DNA from: Scortum barcoo | Lineage: Eukaryota > Chordata > Actinopteri > Centrarchiformes > Terapontidae | Direction of reading: 5' to 3' | DNA: 64,000 nucleotides | NCBI GenBank assembly: GCA_023238725.1 | Contig: CM041541.1 | Span: forward strand, 12,606,544 to 12,670,543 | Shown: in pieces, positions 49,041-60,745 of the stretch | Layout of the letters: every line of letters starts with the position of its first letter | How positions within the stretch are numbered: position 1 is the first letter of the stretch | Notes under the pieces: model-generated | What the model was told of the DNA's origin: nothing | The model's input: the letters and a program-made list of their open reading frames with translations, nothing else | The model's database searches: none | Position numbers and translations under genes: made by a program

Positions 49041-50559
49041 AATTTTTTATCTTTAATTCTGATATTGTTGTAGTTTTGAGCAACTTCTGGTACAAGAATG
49101 TCCTTTTAACAGTTTTATAGTTTTAATTTTGCAGATACACAGATGTGAGTGTTGTGCTCCGGATGCACATAAATGACATCATAAACAAACAGCTGATGTA
49201 CAATAATGCATATTTGTGATTTCTGACATTGATCAAGCTTTAAAAATGAAACATGAGCGATATTTATTTTTGCAGTTTTTATGACACCTAAAAGCAGAAT
49301 TAATCCAAAGGCAGTGAGCTGAGACTTGTCTGTGTGTTTTCGGCCTCAAGGTGTCACAAGAGACAAATTTATTTTACAAACCGTGACCCTGCAGAGTGTT
49401 TCGAACAGTTCAGAGGCCTGAGCAGCGCTGCCAGTTTTCAACCACATTTGACGGGCGGTGGGAGATAATTTCCCTCCATAAGTACAGCTTACATGAGCCA
49501 TGTGAGGAAACTACCACTTTTATTTACCTACTTTGCAATTAAAAACTGAGAACACGCGAGGACTTGAGGAAAAAATGTTGAGTTACTGGAAAAAGAAGCA
49601 AACACTGCTCAAAACGTTTTAATATTTATGTCCACAGTTTGTGAAGAAGACTCCAAACTGAGACTTTGGTTTCTCTCCTGAGCTGCATTTGTTCTGCATC
49701 ATTTCATCTCTGTCCTGAAACGTCTGCAAAAACAAGAAGATTTTTTGTTACAACGTCCATTTCGTCATTATTTACGACCAAAAGGACTCGAATGCATGAC
49801 CCATTTTTAACCTGGAGCCCAAAGGATGCATTTTAACCCCGAGTCTGACTGTGTACATTTAAAACAAAGGTTAAAATATGAATTAAACTATTTATTAATC
49901 CTTTACACGGACTACACGTTGCTTTAGAGTTGATTTTAGGATATTATTGATTACTTAAAAGCCCTGAGAGGTTTATATGAGCTATTTAACTTATCTCCAC
50001 GCTCCATCAGATCCTTGAATGTCTCTTTCTCACAGCTTTTCTCTATTTCTGTTTCATATTTTATGTCAGTTTGTATATTATATAATATTTTGTATATAAC
50101 AATCTCCATTAACATTAAAAATAAGAATCAGAGGATTAATAAACACCTTTTGATGTCGCTCAAAAACCTCCAGAAAGAGCAAAAGTTATCTTTTTTTTCA
50201 GCTTCATGATGAAAATCGACAGATTTCACTTCACTGTGTTGCTTTTTTGATGTGAACTTGCAGAAGTACAGAGAGGATAAAACACGACCGCCGAGAGGGA
50301 TTTGTTCATTGTTGTGATACTAAATAAAGAAAACGCACTTGCAAGGGTAAAGACAGGTAACTTCTACAAGGAGAAGTCACGAGAAAACACAGCAAAGCAA
50401 TTCTGCCAATTATAATCATGTTTAGACCATTTAACTCAACTTTACGCTTTAAAATGAATTTTGAAAGACTAAAAATTACAGCAATAAAATAATAAAATGC
50501 TGCAGATAGAAATCAGTAAAACACCTCACCACAGCACATCTAACTGGGTGAGGCTGTGT

Positions 50560-50767
50560 ATATAAATACTGTTTCTGTTTCTGTTTCTTTCTTTTTTTTC
50601 TGCTATTATTATTACTATTTTCACTATTTATTGTAAATACTGTTTTTTATGTCTTGTGTGTTTTTTCATCCACTATTTAATGTCTCTTTTACTTGTTGTT
50701 TTTGAGCTGCTGTGACAGTGGAATTTCCCCACTGTGGGATCAATAAAAGATCTTATCTTATCTTATT
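50560..50767 (+). mobile_element. LINE 3'-end-like sequence with TCTTA tail
   Basis: Ends with GGAATTTCCCCACTGTGGGA, then CAATAAAAG and repeated TCTTATCTTA. This is the typical 3' end of teleost L2/Rex1-like retroelements, read on the plus strand. A related end lies near 11360-11457 and inverted relatives at 60390-60600. No coding part is left. Confidence 0.6.
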
Positions 50768-52606
50768 TGACAATAAAATGAGATATGATAACCAATGATT
50801 AACATTTAAGAGTGAGGCAACAAAAGATGATACACTTTAATCTGAAAAGCAACTCTGAGAGGAAGTCTGGTGATTTAGAAATGAGGAAAAACACCTGAAA
50901 TTAAATGATGAAAGAGATGCAATGACTTTAAACAGGTGTAATATTTGTTCTCCATCAGTCTGCTGCGTCCTGAACAAAAACAACTGTAGGCGCCTCGCAG
51001 CTTTTTTAAGAAAAACAAAGCAGAGAGCGCTGCAGTAATCGAGCCTAAAGGTAATAAAAGAGCCTAAAAAGCAGGCATTAGTTTTTCTGAGTAAAACTAC
51101 AGTGACGTTTCTGAGGTCAGAATGAGAGATATCCTCGAGGTTTTTGATCTGGTTTTGGTTTGAGAGTTGCTCCTTCTGAACATTTTGTCTTGACTCAGCT
51201 GTAGAAAGATTTGTGACACAGAGGAAAGGTCAAAGGTCACAGAAATCAGACAGGAATACTGACGGAAAGTTAATCTGGATTACAGTTCTTGGAATTAGCA
51301 ACTCTTTTTTAAAAAAAAAAGACCACTGAAGACGTCATCATTCACATCTCTGACAGTAAAATGAAAACAGTATTCGACAGATGACAGTTTTGGAGCTTTT
51401 TCTCATGTTGTTGCCGTCAGCTCCCAGCATCCTTTGGAAGAGTGGCGGTGGAGAAGGACCCGCCCTCTGGATTACAGGCGAGGCGAGCTGTGTAATTTAA
51501 CACGTTAATGACACGCTCCAGCAAACATCTATCATTAAAGTTATAAATCTACTGCAGCCAAACCTAGAAGGATTTTTGTAAGCTCTCCTTTTTTCACTTT
51601 TTCACTCCTGTGCCTCTTTGTATTTATGTTTTCTAGCACTTTTGTTGTAGTTTGGTATCTTGAAATTATTAAAATAAAACATCTCCTTGGTTTCATATTG
51701 GTCCCTTTTTGAACACATTTAACTTGTTGGGACATTTCTGTTAAAATAACATCAAAGAATAATTATAACCTTTAATAAAAACTATTTCAGATCTTGAACT
51801 TTTGCAGAAAATTTTTAAAAATGTAATTAATCAAAGGAAGGGACGAGATCACATACAACAAAACAAAAGGTTCAATTTAACCAGGATCATCACAAAATGT
51901 CGACTCTATTGCCAAAGTATTGAAAGTCCATTTTGTATTTTATTGTAGTTTACACTGCAGACTGTTCTTCAATACAGCGCTTTACTTGAAAATATAATAT
52001 TATATAACGTAAATATCAAAATAATTCAACATCCAATCACTCAGAAAAAGAAGAAAAATGTAGGAAAATGATCGTGTTTTCATGTTTTTGTCTCAAAATA
52101 GGTGATCTAAGTGATGAAAAAACAAACCTAAACTCTCTTTGAGTTATTGGTGTAAGAGGAGGAGACTCTTTTGTTCCTTCTTGTTTCTCTCACTGACTGA
52201 CTCTTGATTTCAAAGCAGCTTCATGAGTAATCTGAGATCATTTCTGCATGCAGGCCTGTCGGAAGGATGGAAAAAAGAGTTTACACAAAGACATGAGAAT
52301 AAAAAGTCATGGACGGAGGGTCCACAGAGACTCTTATATACAGGGTCAGATTGCGTTATTTGATTATTCACTCCGATACGAAAAACAGGAGAACACAATA
52401 TTATTTTCCATTTTTAAGCTCATAAAATATGAAATTTTGTGAGACTTGAATGGAATAACTGAATGGTGAAAAACACACAGACCTGCAGACTTTCACTCAA
52501 TAAAAATTATGATTCCTCTTATTTAGGACAATTCATCCTTCCTGTCACAATCCGATTCGCCTCAGCATCCTGCAAAATCCCATCTTTGAATTCCTCCATA
52601 TGTACA

Positions 52607-52629
52607 GTGTGTGTGTGTGTGTGTGTGTG
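52607..52629. repeat. (GT)n microsatellite
   Basis: About eleven GT units in the ALS2-ARL4C desert. Confidence 0.9.
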
Positions 52630-53579
52630 ATATAATTGGCTTGGACAGCAGCAAAGAGAGACTCAGAGCTTCGCCGCCACCTACACAGAAAACACATCCG
52701 AGCAGATTTCAGACGTTTCACAGGAGGTTGACCTGCTGCAGCTGTTGTTTCTGAAGCGTCAAATCATAGAAGAATTTATCTCATAAACTCACATACATAT
52801 AAATATTATATTAAATCTATTTAACAGCTGAGAGTTAAAATTTTCCAAGATGGATCAATCATTGTGTTTGGTTACTGTGAGTTTTTATAATATTTTATTT
52901 TGTCTTCTAATGTTGATTTCTTCTTCTTTTACTTAAGAAGAATCAATAAAGAGTCAATAAATTGATGATATTGGACATAATGTGCCACATTAATGTCTTC
53001 AGCTGTGTGCTTTTATTTTGTTATCGCTTCATAAACAGTTGTGATTCAAATTTAAGTACCAAGAGTCACATCAACTCTCAATTAATAAATCGTAAAACAT
53101 ATAAAACAACAACATTAAACTTCAGCTTTATGCCAAAATGGACATTAAATCCTTAAAGAAAAGTTAAAGCTCAGAAAAATCTCAAAAGACAACAAAAATG
53201 CACTTTAAACCTCAAACAGCGACTTTCTAAAGATCATTTTTCAGTTTTTCTATTGTAATATTTTCTATTTTATCAGATATATTTTTAAATATCTTGTCAC
53301 GTTTTTTAAAATGTTAAAATAATCTATTTTTAATTCAGCATGATTTATTTTTTTGTTCTCTCTACTATATAACTACATGTAAGAAGTGTTATTTTAATGA
53401 TAATAAACTATTTATGACACAGTTTTGATGGAAAAAGCAAATTTTAATGGTCAGAATTCAGACCTGAACTCTCCAGATTGACTTTTTCTCACCTCAAAGA
53501 CACATTTCAGCTCTAAATGACTTGTTGATGGCTCTAGTTTCTCTCCTCCTCAGCCTGTAATTAAAATGATAATGAGTCG

Positions 53580-53760
53580 TGTTTCAGATGAAAGCCTCGG
53601 CCGTGACGTCAGCGCTGACTCTCTCCTCACCCCGACGCTCTGCAGGCCGGAGGAAACGCAGCCGGATTAGCCTCCATCTGAACCGCCAACACACAGCGAG
53701 AGCGAGTGAGCGACGAACGAGCTGCACGAGGCTGGAAATTTGCATTTTAATGGGAAGAGT
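53580..53760. promoter_or_regulatory. Candidate conserved non-coding element with CRE and octamer motifs
   Basis: A GC-richer island in AT-rich desert. It contains the palindromic CRE TGACGTCA at 53604-53611 and the octamer core ATTTGCAT at 53738-53745, with ATTAGCC and TTTTAATG homeodomain-type cores. The clustering suggests an enhancer, but conservation cannot be tested here. Confidence 0.3.
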
Positions 53761-56700
53761 TCATTTCCAAAGTGCTGCTGATCCATTTGGAGCAGAAGAA
53801 TCCAGATTATGAGCTCTGAATGACGTTTGCTCAACGTTTCATCTGCTGTCCGTCCTTATTTTAAACTAAGAGTTGTGATTTTAAGATGACGTTGAAGGAC
53901 GGATCGTTGCATTACTGCTTCTCAAGTCCAAGAGTTTAGAAAAAAACAAGACTAGAAACAAGAAAATGGGACAAAATCTTAAAAAACAAAGCCTTCATTT
54001 CTCTCTGTCTGCAGAGATATCATAGTTCATAAAAGACTGAGACATAAACAAAGGCCGAAATCCAAAACAGATCAGAGCAGGTTCAATAAAAACAGAAACT
54101 CCAGCTTAAAATGGAGATATTATGGAGATCCATCCAATAATTGTTGAGATATTTCAGCCGATATCAACGTTGACCGAGATGCAGAGCTCACAAAGAGACC
54201 TGAACTTAGAAAGACAGAAAGACAAAACCAGGTCCAGATTTCTGAGACCAGACCTGAAAATGACCAAGACCACAGAGTCGAAAGATCAAGACCTGGATTT
54301 AGAGAGACCACGAAGACCAGAAAAACCAGGATGAGAGCAAACACTGACCAAAACAAGAGCTTAAGTGAAGTTTGTTTACACAGCACCTTTATAGGACAGT
54401 TTTTCACAATAAAAGTACAACAAAGCTAAAAAGAGACAAACAAATTTAAAGCAGACATTCACTTAAAACAAAAGGCTAAAAAACAAAACTAAGATAAAAA
54501 CAAAGTTAAAGAGGAGTGCAGACACTTAAAAATGGCTGAAATAAGGGCAGCTTTATTGTCATTACCCAAACTGGTTTTAATCTTAAAGCCTCTGTTGACT
54601 CAACACGAGCCGCCAGTAAACTGAGATTATGAAACATCAGATTGGACCGACCTCGATCCAAACTCACCTTCGTCTTCTCATAAATTAATAAGACAGTTTG
54701 AGTCTGATGTTTTCATGTTGTTAAAATAAGTATTATCTTATTAATGCAGCATCTAGTGGTCATCAGCGGTATTGCAGTTTAAGGCACTTTGACTCTTTTT
54801 TGTCATGTTTAAACTGCAAAAATATTATAAACAGATGCTGAATTAACATGTAAAATAAAAAAACTACTTGAGTTGTTGCTTTTATTAAATATTTTCACTA
54901 AAGATTGTGTGTTGTCTCCGAGGATGATGAATTGACCCGTCGTAATCTGAACATTCACACCATTTTTGTGCCACCGACAAAAAAACAAAAAAAAAAAAAA
55001 AAAATCTGGCAACCTGCTTTAAAAATATAAAATAATCTCTCCTGCACATTCAGCTCCATCCGAGCAGCCAAATGGATTTTCAAACACGTTAGCTTTTGTT
55101 CTTCGGCGTTCAAAAAGCTTCTGCACGCTCAGCGGAAAACGTGACAGTCCTCCATTTTTGGACGGCGAGGGGTGGGAGTGAAAGGGTTTATCGTCATCCA
55201 GGAGAACGTGCAAGATAAAACATAAAAAAAAAAAATCCCATTCACAGCCACCCACAGAAACACACAGAGAAGAAGGTAAAGAGAATAAAGAGACGGATCA
55301 GCGGTTTGAGAAAGAGACACATGTAGAATAATTTTCCAGCGAGGATGAAGACTCGTCTTTGTGTTTGTGAGATAATCTGGATTTTACAGGCAGGAGTTTG
55401 CTGCACAGGGGGGATAAACGAATCTTTAACAGGGCGTTAAGGCAGGTTTCCTCTCCACAAAATGATAAATGAGAATATCCACATGGTTTGTAAGAAAACC
55501 AATAAATCTGCTGAGCCTGGTTCACAAAAACTTTCAATGCAGGTCTTATCAGATCAAAAATGTCCTTTAAAACATATTTTTTAAACCTGGTAAACAAAAT
55601 ACAACAAAAAATCACAAAGTCATTCACTATAAATCAATCTTTGCATTTTTGCTGCTCATTTTCAAATGCACGCTTTAAAGTTTTAGATAATTGGATGTAT
55701 TTTTTTTCTGCCAACAAGCCGTCGGTTTCCATTACTTTCCTCAAAATGTAAAAATCACAGAAATAAATGGAAAACAATAGATGTCTGAAGGCAGCAGCAT
55801 AATTAGCTAAATAACTGGCTGTAATGTTAAAGCATAAGGATGAGCATAAATATATAAGGTTCAATTTTTAAAAAACATGCTGGTCACTGCAGTTTTAAAC
55901 ACGTTAAAAACTAAATGGTGCATTTTTTGGGGACTATTTTCATCTTTATATGAAGAACATGATGCTTTGTTATTCGTCTTTTTATCAGATTTTTGTGTTT
56001 ACAGATTCAAACTGCTGCTTTTGTCTGTTTTCATGATCTCCAGATATTTAAAAATAAGTAAACATGTGCGTTATTCTTTTACTTCCAGACAGTTTAATCC
56101 CAGAGGAGAGATAAAATAAACCCCGTCTTATTTCAGGAACAAAGTACACGGTGCAATAACACCAAACTAGTAAATAACAGAAGGAAAACAGTGTTTTTCC
56201 TCATCTGTGATTACACTTTGACAGGACAGCGGCTCGGAGAAACACGACTTACACAAACCATAATAATAAGATGGGAGACGGCTCGGCTGTAAATACAATG
56301 ACTTCAGAAAGGTAAATTTGGCAGCAGACGGAGGAGTTAAACATGTGCTTTGCATGTAAGTGGTGTTTTAACTGGCTTAATTTACAGCACAATCAAACCT
56401 ACCGTCTAATTTTCTACGTATAATGCCTTAAATATCTTCACGAGATGCATAACTTCAGATTTTAGAAATTGGTGGAAGTAAATATAATAATCTTTTCGTT
56501 TTTTTAATCAAAACAACCTTAAAACATGTCATTTTAAGAACATATTTATAAAAAATATTTTTTAAAAAAGTAATATAATGACTTTAGATTTATTTTTCCA
56601 CATTACTAACCTATTAAAAATGCCCTAAAAGTGATTTAAACCATGAATAAATCTCTTAAAAGTCCATGACATTAATTATTCTTTTTAAAGTAATGAAATG

Positions 56701-57698
56701 AATAATTAATGTTGTTTTAGTAGTTGTGCTCATAAAGAGCTGCAGCATTAATTCAATGCAAAGTCTGCACAAACTGCCTACAAAGTGCACTATAATATTA
56801 GTTCATCATAAATATTGTATTAATTAGGATATAAGAGGTTTCCACCAACTACTCCCTTTATTGTTCTGTTTTTCATCTTTAAGGTGGATAATCAAGCTCC
56901 AAGTTTTCAAAACAGTATAAATAATAAATAAAGAAATAGTTAAATTAGCTATTAGCAGTTAAAGTATTGATGAATGTTCAGACATCAATACAATATACAT
57001 CACTATTACTCAGAGAAAATGCGATTTAACTAAATTAATTAATTATCCCATGTGGTTTGTTATTTTTTTTATAAGGAATACTTTATAAAGGCTTTTTAAT
57101 TTGTCACAAATATTTTAATTTATGGTTAACAAAACATTTACTAATGGTGATTCATTGATAAGTGAGGAGTCATTAACTACACAAGAAACACATTAATATT
57201 GTGAATAAGTTAAAATACTATTCAGATAACACTAAAATATAAAAATCTACATATATAAATGTGTATAAATAATTAGAATTTTAGAAACACCTGCTGTAGT
57301 GAGTCATGTGAACAATTTACTTTATATTGTGAATAATAAATTAGGTTTTTTATAGTAACTTACAACAATATTCGCTGTTTAAATGGCACTTGGCTGAGAG
57401 CTGCTGGGAAATTGTCACCCTGATTAAAGCTTTAGAAACCAAACACAAGCCAGACAACACACAAAGTTCAATTACAAAGAGTTTAATCCCAAAAATACTT
57501 TCTTTTCTTTCTTTTTTTCTCCATTTTGGCATGTAATACATCGTTTGGTCTTGCTGTATCTTGGCTGTCACACTATACTGTATAATTTACATCGTCTGAA
57601 GAAGTGGCTGTCATGCAATGTTGAACACAGCTCGACTGAATACTGCAGAGAGAGGAGGCCACGTTCACGTCGGATTTATGACGCAAATATCATCTGTC

Positions 57699-57711
57699 TG
57701 CCCCCTAGTGG
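57699..57711 (-). promoter_or_regulatory. CTCF-like core between ALS2 and ARL4C
   Basis: TGCCCCCTAGTGG, the reverse complement of CCACTAGGGGGCA, fits the vertebrate CTCF core consensus without mismatch. Its intergenic position between two genes of different regulation would suit an insulator. Confidence 0.4.
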
Positions 57712-57879
57712 TTATTATATGTATGACATGTGGGAATTTTGGTAGCATTCAAAGATATTAAATGATGATCAAATTAACCTGAAAAAAAACAATCAGCTAT
57801 CCTTTAAAAAAAGAGGAACATGCTGCAGTTTATTATTTAAAATAATGTTTGATTATTTTTTCAGACATCAAGCTGCAGC

Positions 57880-58330
57880 GACAAAACCTCATGTTTTTTT
57901 GTTTTTGTTGACGTGAACGCGGCATTTGACAACAGTCCATGTGAGACATTCAACAGTCCTGTCAGTTCAGGCAAAATGCAAATTTCAATTACTTTAAATG
58001 AGCTATTTTCAAAGATGTCAATCATGTGAGCTAACTGTTGTGTTAGCATTGTGAATCTGTACTTTGAGGGACTGATTTGATTAAAAAAACTCCCCAAACA
58101 CAGCACAGTTTATCATTCAACTGGAGGGAAAGTTTGTGATTAAATATCCTTCAATAAAAGAAAAAAAGTCATTTTTTAGGAGCAACTTAACAGGTTCCAG
58201 CCCGTCGGTTTGTTTCACCACATCATAGTTACAGGAAGACACTTTGCTCATCAACCTGATCTGATTTCACTCCCTCTATGCAGACGACACTGCACTGTTC
58301 TGCAGTAAGTTGTCAGTAAAAACATGCAGC
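57880..58330 (+). mobile_element. Decayed LINE reverse-transcriptase fragment
   Basis: Two motifs of the non-LTR retrotransposon reverse transcriptase survive on the plus strand. A motif-A-like FVDVNAAFDN lies at about 57904-57933. A motif-C SLYADDTALFC lies at 58271-58303 with the catalytic YADD at 58277-58288. They are about 350 bases apart with interrupted frames between them. The style resembles teleost L2/Rex1-type elements; the exact family is not resolved. Confidence 0.6.
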
Positions 58331-59153
58331 CTAATCTCCATTTGTGGCTCTATCACGAAGGTTTAACAGGAATCTGGTGCACAAACAGCCACATTTACCC
58401 CCTTTAGCTAAAAGAGGAAACTAGCAAAAAGCATTTTTGTTATTTTCATCTTATTACTGCGCTGTCTACGAGTATTCTGCAGCTTTAATTGGAAGCTAAA
58501 AACTAATATATGGTGTCGACTGGCAACTTATTTAGCAAGTATCTGTTATTTTTCTAAAAACAGAGAGCTACATACATGTAAAGTTTGAAAAAAAAATCAG
58601 TCACAAAATCAGCTCAGAAACTCCAATATGGCTTCCGGAGGAGAAATAATAATGTCTCAAAGTGCAAAATAATATAATTTTACAATGCAAATGTGCTAAT
58701 TTCTCTCCAAAATTGCTTAAAGATGCCACATTTTTTAATCTTTACCTGCGAGCGGCGACACTTTGAGCCCTTTTTTTAAAATCCCACGTGAACAATCAGC
58801 ACAGATTTGCCTTTTTTTCACCTCAGAGTAACAAACAACAAAACGATGGAGGGTGGAAGAGATCGAGAGTTTCGTCTTCTTGGAGGGGGGGTCATCTTTG
58901 GTGCAGCTTTAAACACCAGCCTTTATAAAACACCTGCTGTCAGTGACGTAGACTCACTCACAGGGAGGTTAATCTGCTTGTAAAGAGGGTTAATCAATAT
59001 TTTTTCCCATATATTTCAGATTATTATGATTGTTTTGTGAATCCATGTTTATTTTAGCTCAGGTTTACCTCCATTCAAACATTCATACTCAGTCTTTGCT
59101 CCTGTAGCAGCTTGTCAGACATGAGAGTGTCTCTGTGATGATCAATAATGATA

Positions 59154-59159
59154 TTTATT
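59154..59159 (-). terminator. arl4c: AATAAA signal just downstream of the ARL4C stop
   Basis: Canonical polyadenylation hexamer 11 bases after the stop codon. If used, the 3' UTR would be only about 30 bases. A more distal site is also possible. Confidence 0.3.
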
Positions 59160-59170
59160 GATTGGTGGGA

Positions 59171-59755
59171 TCACTGCCTCTTCTTCTTCTGCTTCAGGGA
59201 CTTCCTCCTCTTCACGATCATCTCGTACAGTTTGTCCATGCCCTCATCCAGACCCTCTCCGATGATGGCGCAGGCGGGCTGGACGTGGTACGGGGTGGAG
59301 GGGCTGAGCTCGGCCAGGGCCAGCTGCCTCTCGATCTCCCCGACGTCCAGAGCCCGGGGCAGGTCCTGCTTGTTGGCGATGACCAGCAGCGGGGTCCCCT
59401 GGTTCTCGGAGAAGCGGGTGATCCTGTGCAGCTCGGTCCGGGCCTCCTCCAGCCGCTCCGCGTCCACAGAGTCCACCACGTACACGATCCCGTCCGTGCA
59501 GCGGCTGTAGGGCTTCCACAGGGGCCGCAGCTTCTCCTGGCCCCCCACGTCCCAGAAGTGGCAGCTGATGCCCCTGGAGGCCCCCGCGCCGCCGAGCCGG
59601 ATCCGCTCCGTGTTGAAGCCGATGGTGGGCACCGTGTTGACGAACTCGTTGAATTTGAGGCGGTACAGGACGGTGGTCTTCCCCGCAGAGTCCAGCCCGA
59701 GCATGACGATGTGCAGGGACTGGAAGGGACCCAGGCTGGAGAGGCTGGTCCCCAT
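59171..59755 (-). CDS. arl4c: ARL4C-type ADP-ribosylation factor-like GTPase
   Basis: Small membrane-associated GTPase of the ARL4 subfamily; mammalian ARL4C recruits cytohesins and promotes ARF6 signalling and actin remodelling. Single exon, 194 aa; human ARL4C has 192. Gly2 is available for N-myristoylation. Motifs: P-loop GLDSAGKT, switch I threonine in VPTIGFN, WDVGGQEKLRPLW, base-binding NKQD, and CAIIGEGL in the G5 position. The C-terminus is polybasic (KRRKSLKQKKKRQ), the ARL4 nuclear and membrane targeting signal. TVLYRLKFNEFVNTVPT and the tail favour ARL4C over ARL4A or ARL4D. The coding region is very GC-rich, unlike its surroundings, with GC-rich 5' flank to about 60080. A minus-strand AATAAA lies only 11 bases past the stop. 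Confidence 0.93.
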   Translation of the reverse strand: MGTSLSSLGPFQSLHIVMLGLDSAGKTTVLYRLKFNEFVNTVPTIGFNTERIRLGGAGASRGISCHFWDVGGQEKLRPLWKPYSRCTDGIVYVVDSVDAERLEEARTELHRITRFSENQGTPLLVIANKQDLPRALDVGEIERQLALAELSPSTPYHVQPACAIIGEGLDEGMDKLYEMIVKRRKSLKQKKKRQ

Positions 59756-60389
59756 CTTCAGGACCCGCAGAGGAGCAGGGAGGCCCCGCGGGAGGCGCTC
59801 ACAGGTCCCGGAGCTGAGCCATGGAGCAGCAGAGGAGGGACAACATGATCAGCATCCCTGGACTCAGTCCAGCAGCATCCGGACCGCAGACAGGAGCCGG
59901 AACCAGGACGCGGGGCGCGCACGGCGGACCCGCACCGCGCGCACCGCTCGCTCTCCAAATGCGCAAATTACGCGCGGAGCAGCGTCACGTCGCCTCATGG
60001 AGAGAAACACGCGAGTGATGGAGAGAGACCAGGAGCGGGCGTCAAGAGGCGAGAAAATACTGAATAAGACTTCCTGCTAAAAAATAAAAGCCTCCTCTCA
60101 TCACGCAGAGAAACACAGAGCAGACAGAAGGAGGAGGTTTTATTTTGAAAGTCATGTTCAGTGTTTCCTCTGCGTACTGAGCCCAAACTGATGAAACTCT
60201 GACACCTGCTGGTCAAATGTGGCAACTACGCCCCCAAAACACCAACAAACATGTTGAAATAAAAAAGCACACAAAATGAGCAAAAGGTGCCCATGATATA
60301 CAATATTTTTAGATAAAAACAAACAAAAAAAAGCAGAGAATGAATAAAAGTATAAAGATATTTACTTTTATTTGTTTACCAGAAACAAC

Positions 60390-60745
60390 AAGATAAAACT
60401 TTATTATCCCACATCGGAGAAATTCATGTGTTACAGCAGCTCAATATATAAAAAAACATATATAACTATACAGTAGAAACATAAACACACTGTAAACATC
60501 CTCCATATATACAGACTGATGTTGCACTAGTTAATAAATTGCATCTGCTAAAGTTGATGAAACTTTATTGATCCAACATCAGGAAAATGCATGTTACAGC
60601 ACTTCAAAAAATGAGACAAATATTATAAGAAGTACAAAAAAGACAGTAAGAAATGGCATAATAAACTATAAACATTGGAAATGTACTACATACATTCTCC
60701 ATATATACAGATTGTTGTTGTACAGATGCACATTTCATGTGAATT
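60390..60745 (-). mobile_element. Two direct copies of an L2-like 3' end
   Basis: Copy 1 (about 60390-60515) and copy 2 (about 60550-60730) share ACTTTATTATCCCACATC / ACTTTATTGATCCAACATC, the TGTTACAGCA block, and a CTCCATATATACAGA block. Spacing between the copies is about 160 bases. The reverse complement resembles the 3' end at 50560-50767. Confidence 0.6.

Larger units (their letters stand above)
47597..59170. other. ALS2-ARL4C gene desert
   Basis: About 11.6 kb with no recognisable gene on either strand. It holds the ALS2 promoter, the 235-base tandem repeat, LINE 3' tail-like sequence near 50560-50767, (GT)n at 52607-52629, a GC-richer block with CRE and octamer motifs at 53580-53760, a degenerate AGACC-rich tract at 54175-54335, a CTCF-like motif at 57699-57711 and a decayed reverse transcriptase at 57880-58330. 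The remaining short ORFs look like chance. Confidence 0.7.

Noticed and set aside
54122..54407. Overlapping ORFs on both strands
   Set aside because: Derive from a degenerate AGACC/GACCAG-rich tract; no gene-like features.
59162..59848. Plus-strand ORFs of 228 and 170 codons
   Set aside because: Antisense shadows of the very GC-rich ARL4C coding sequence.
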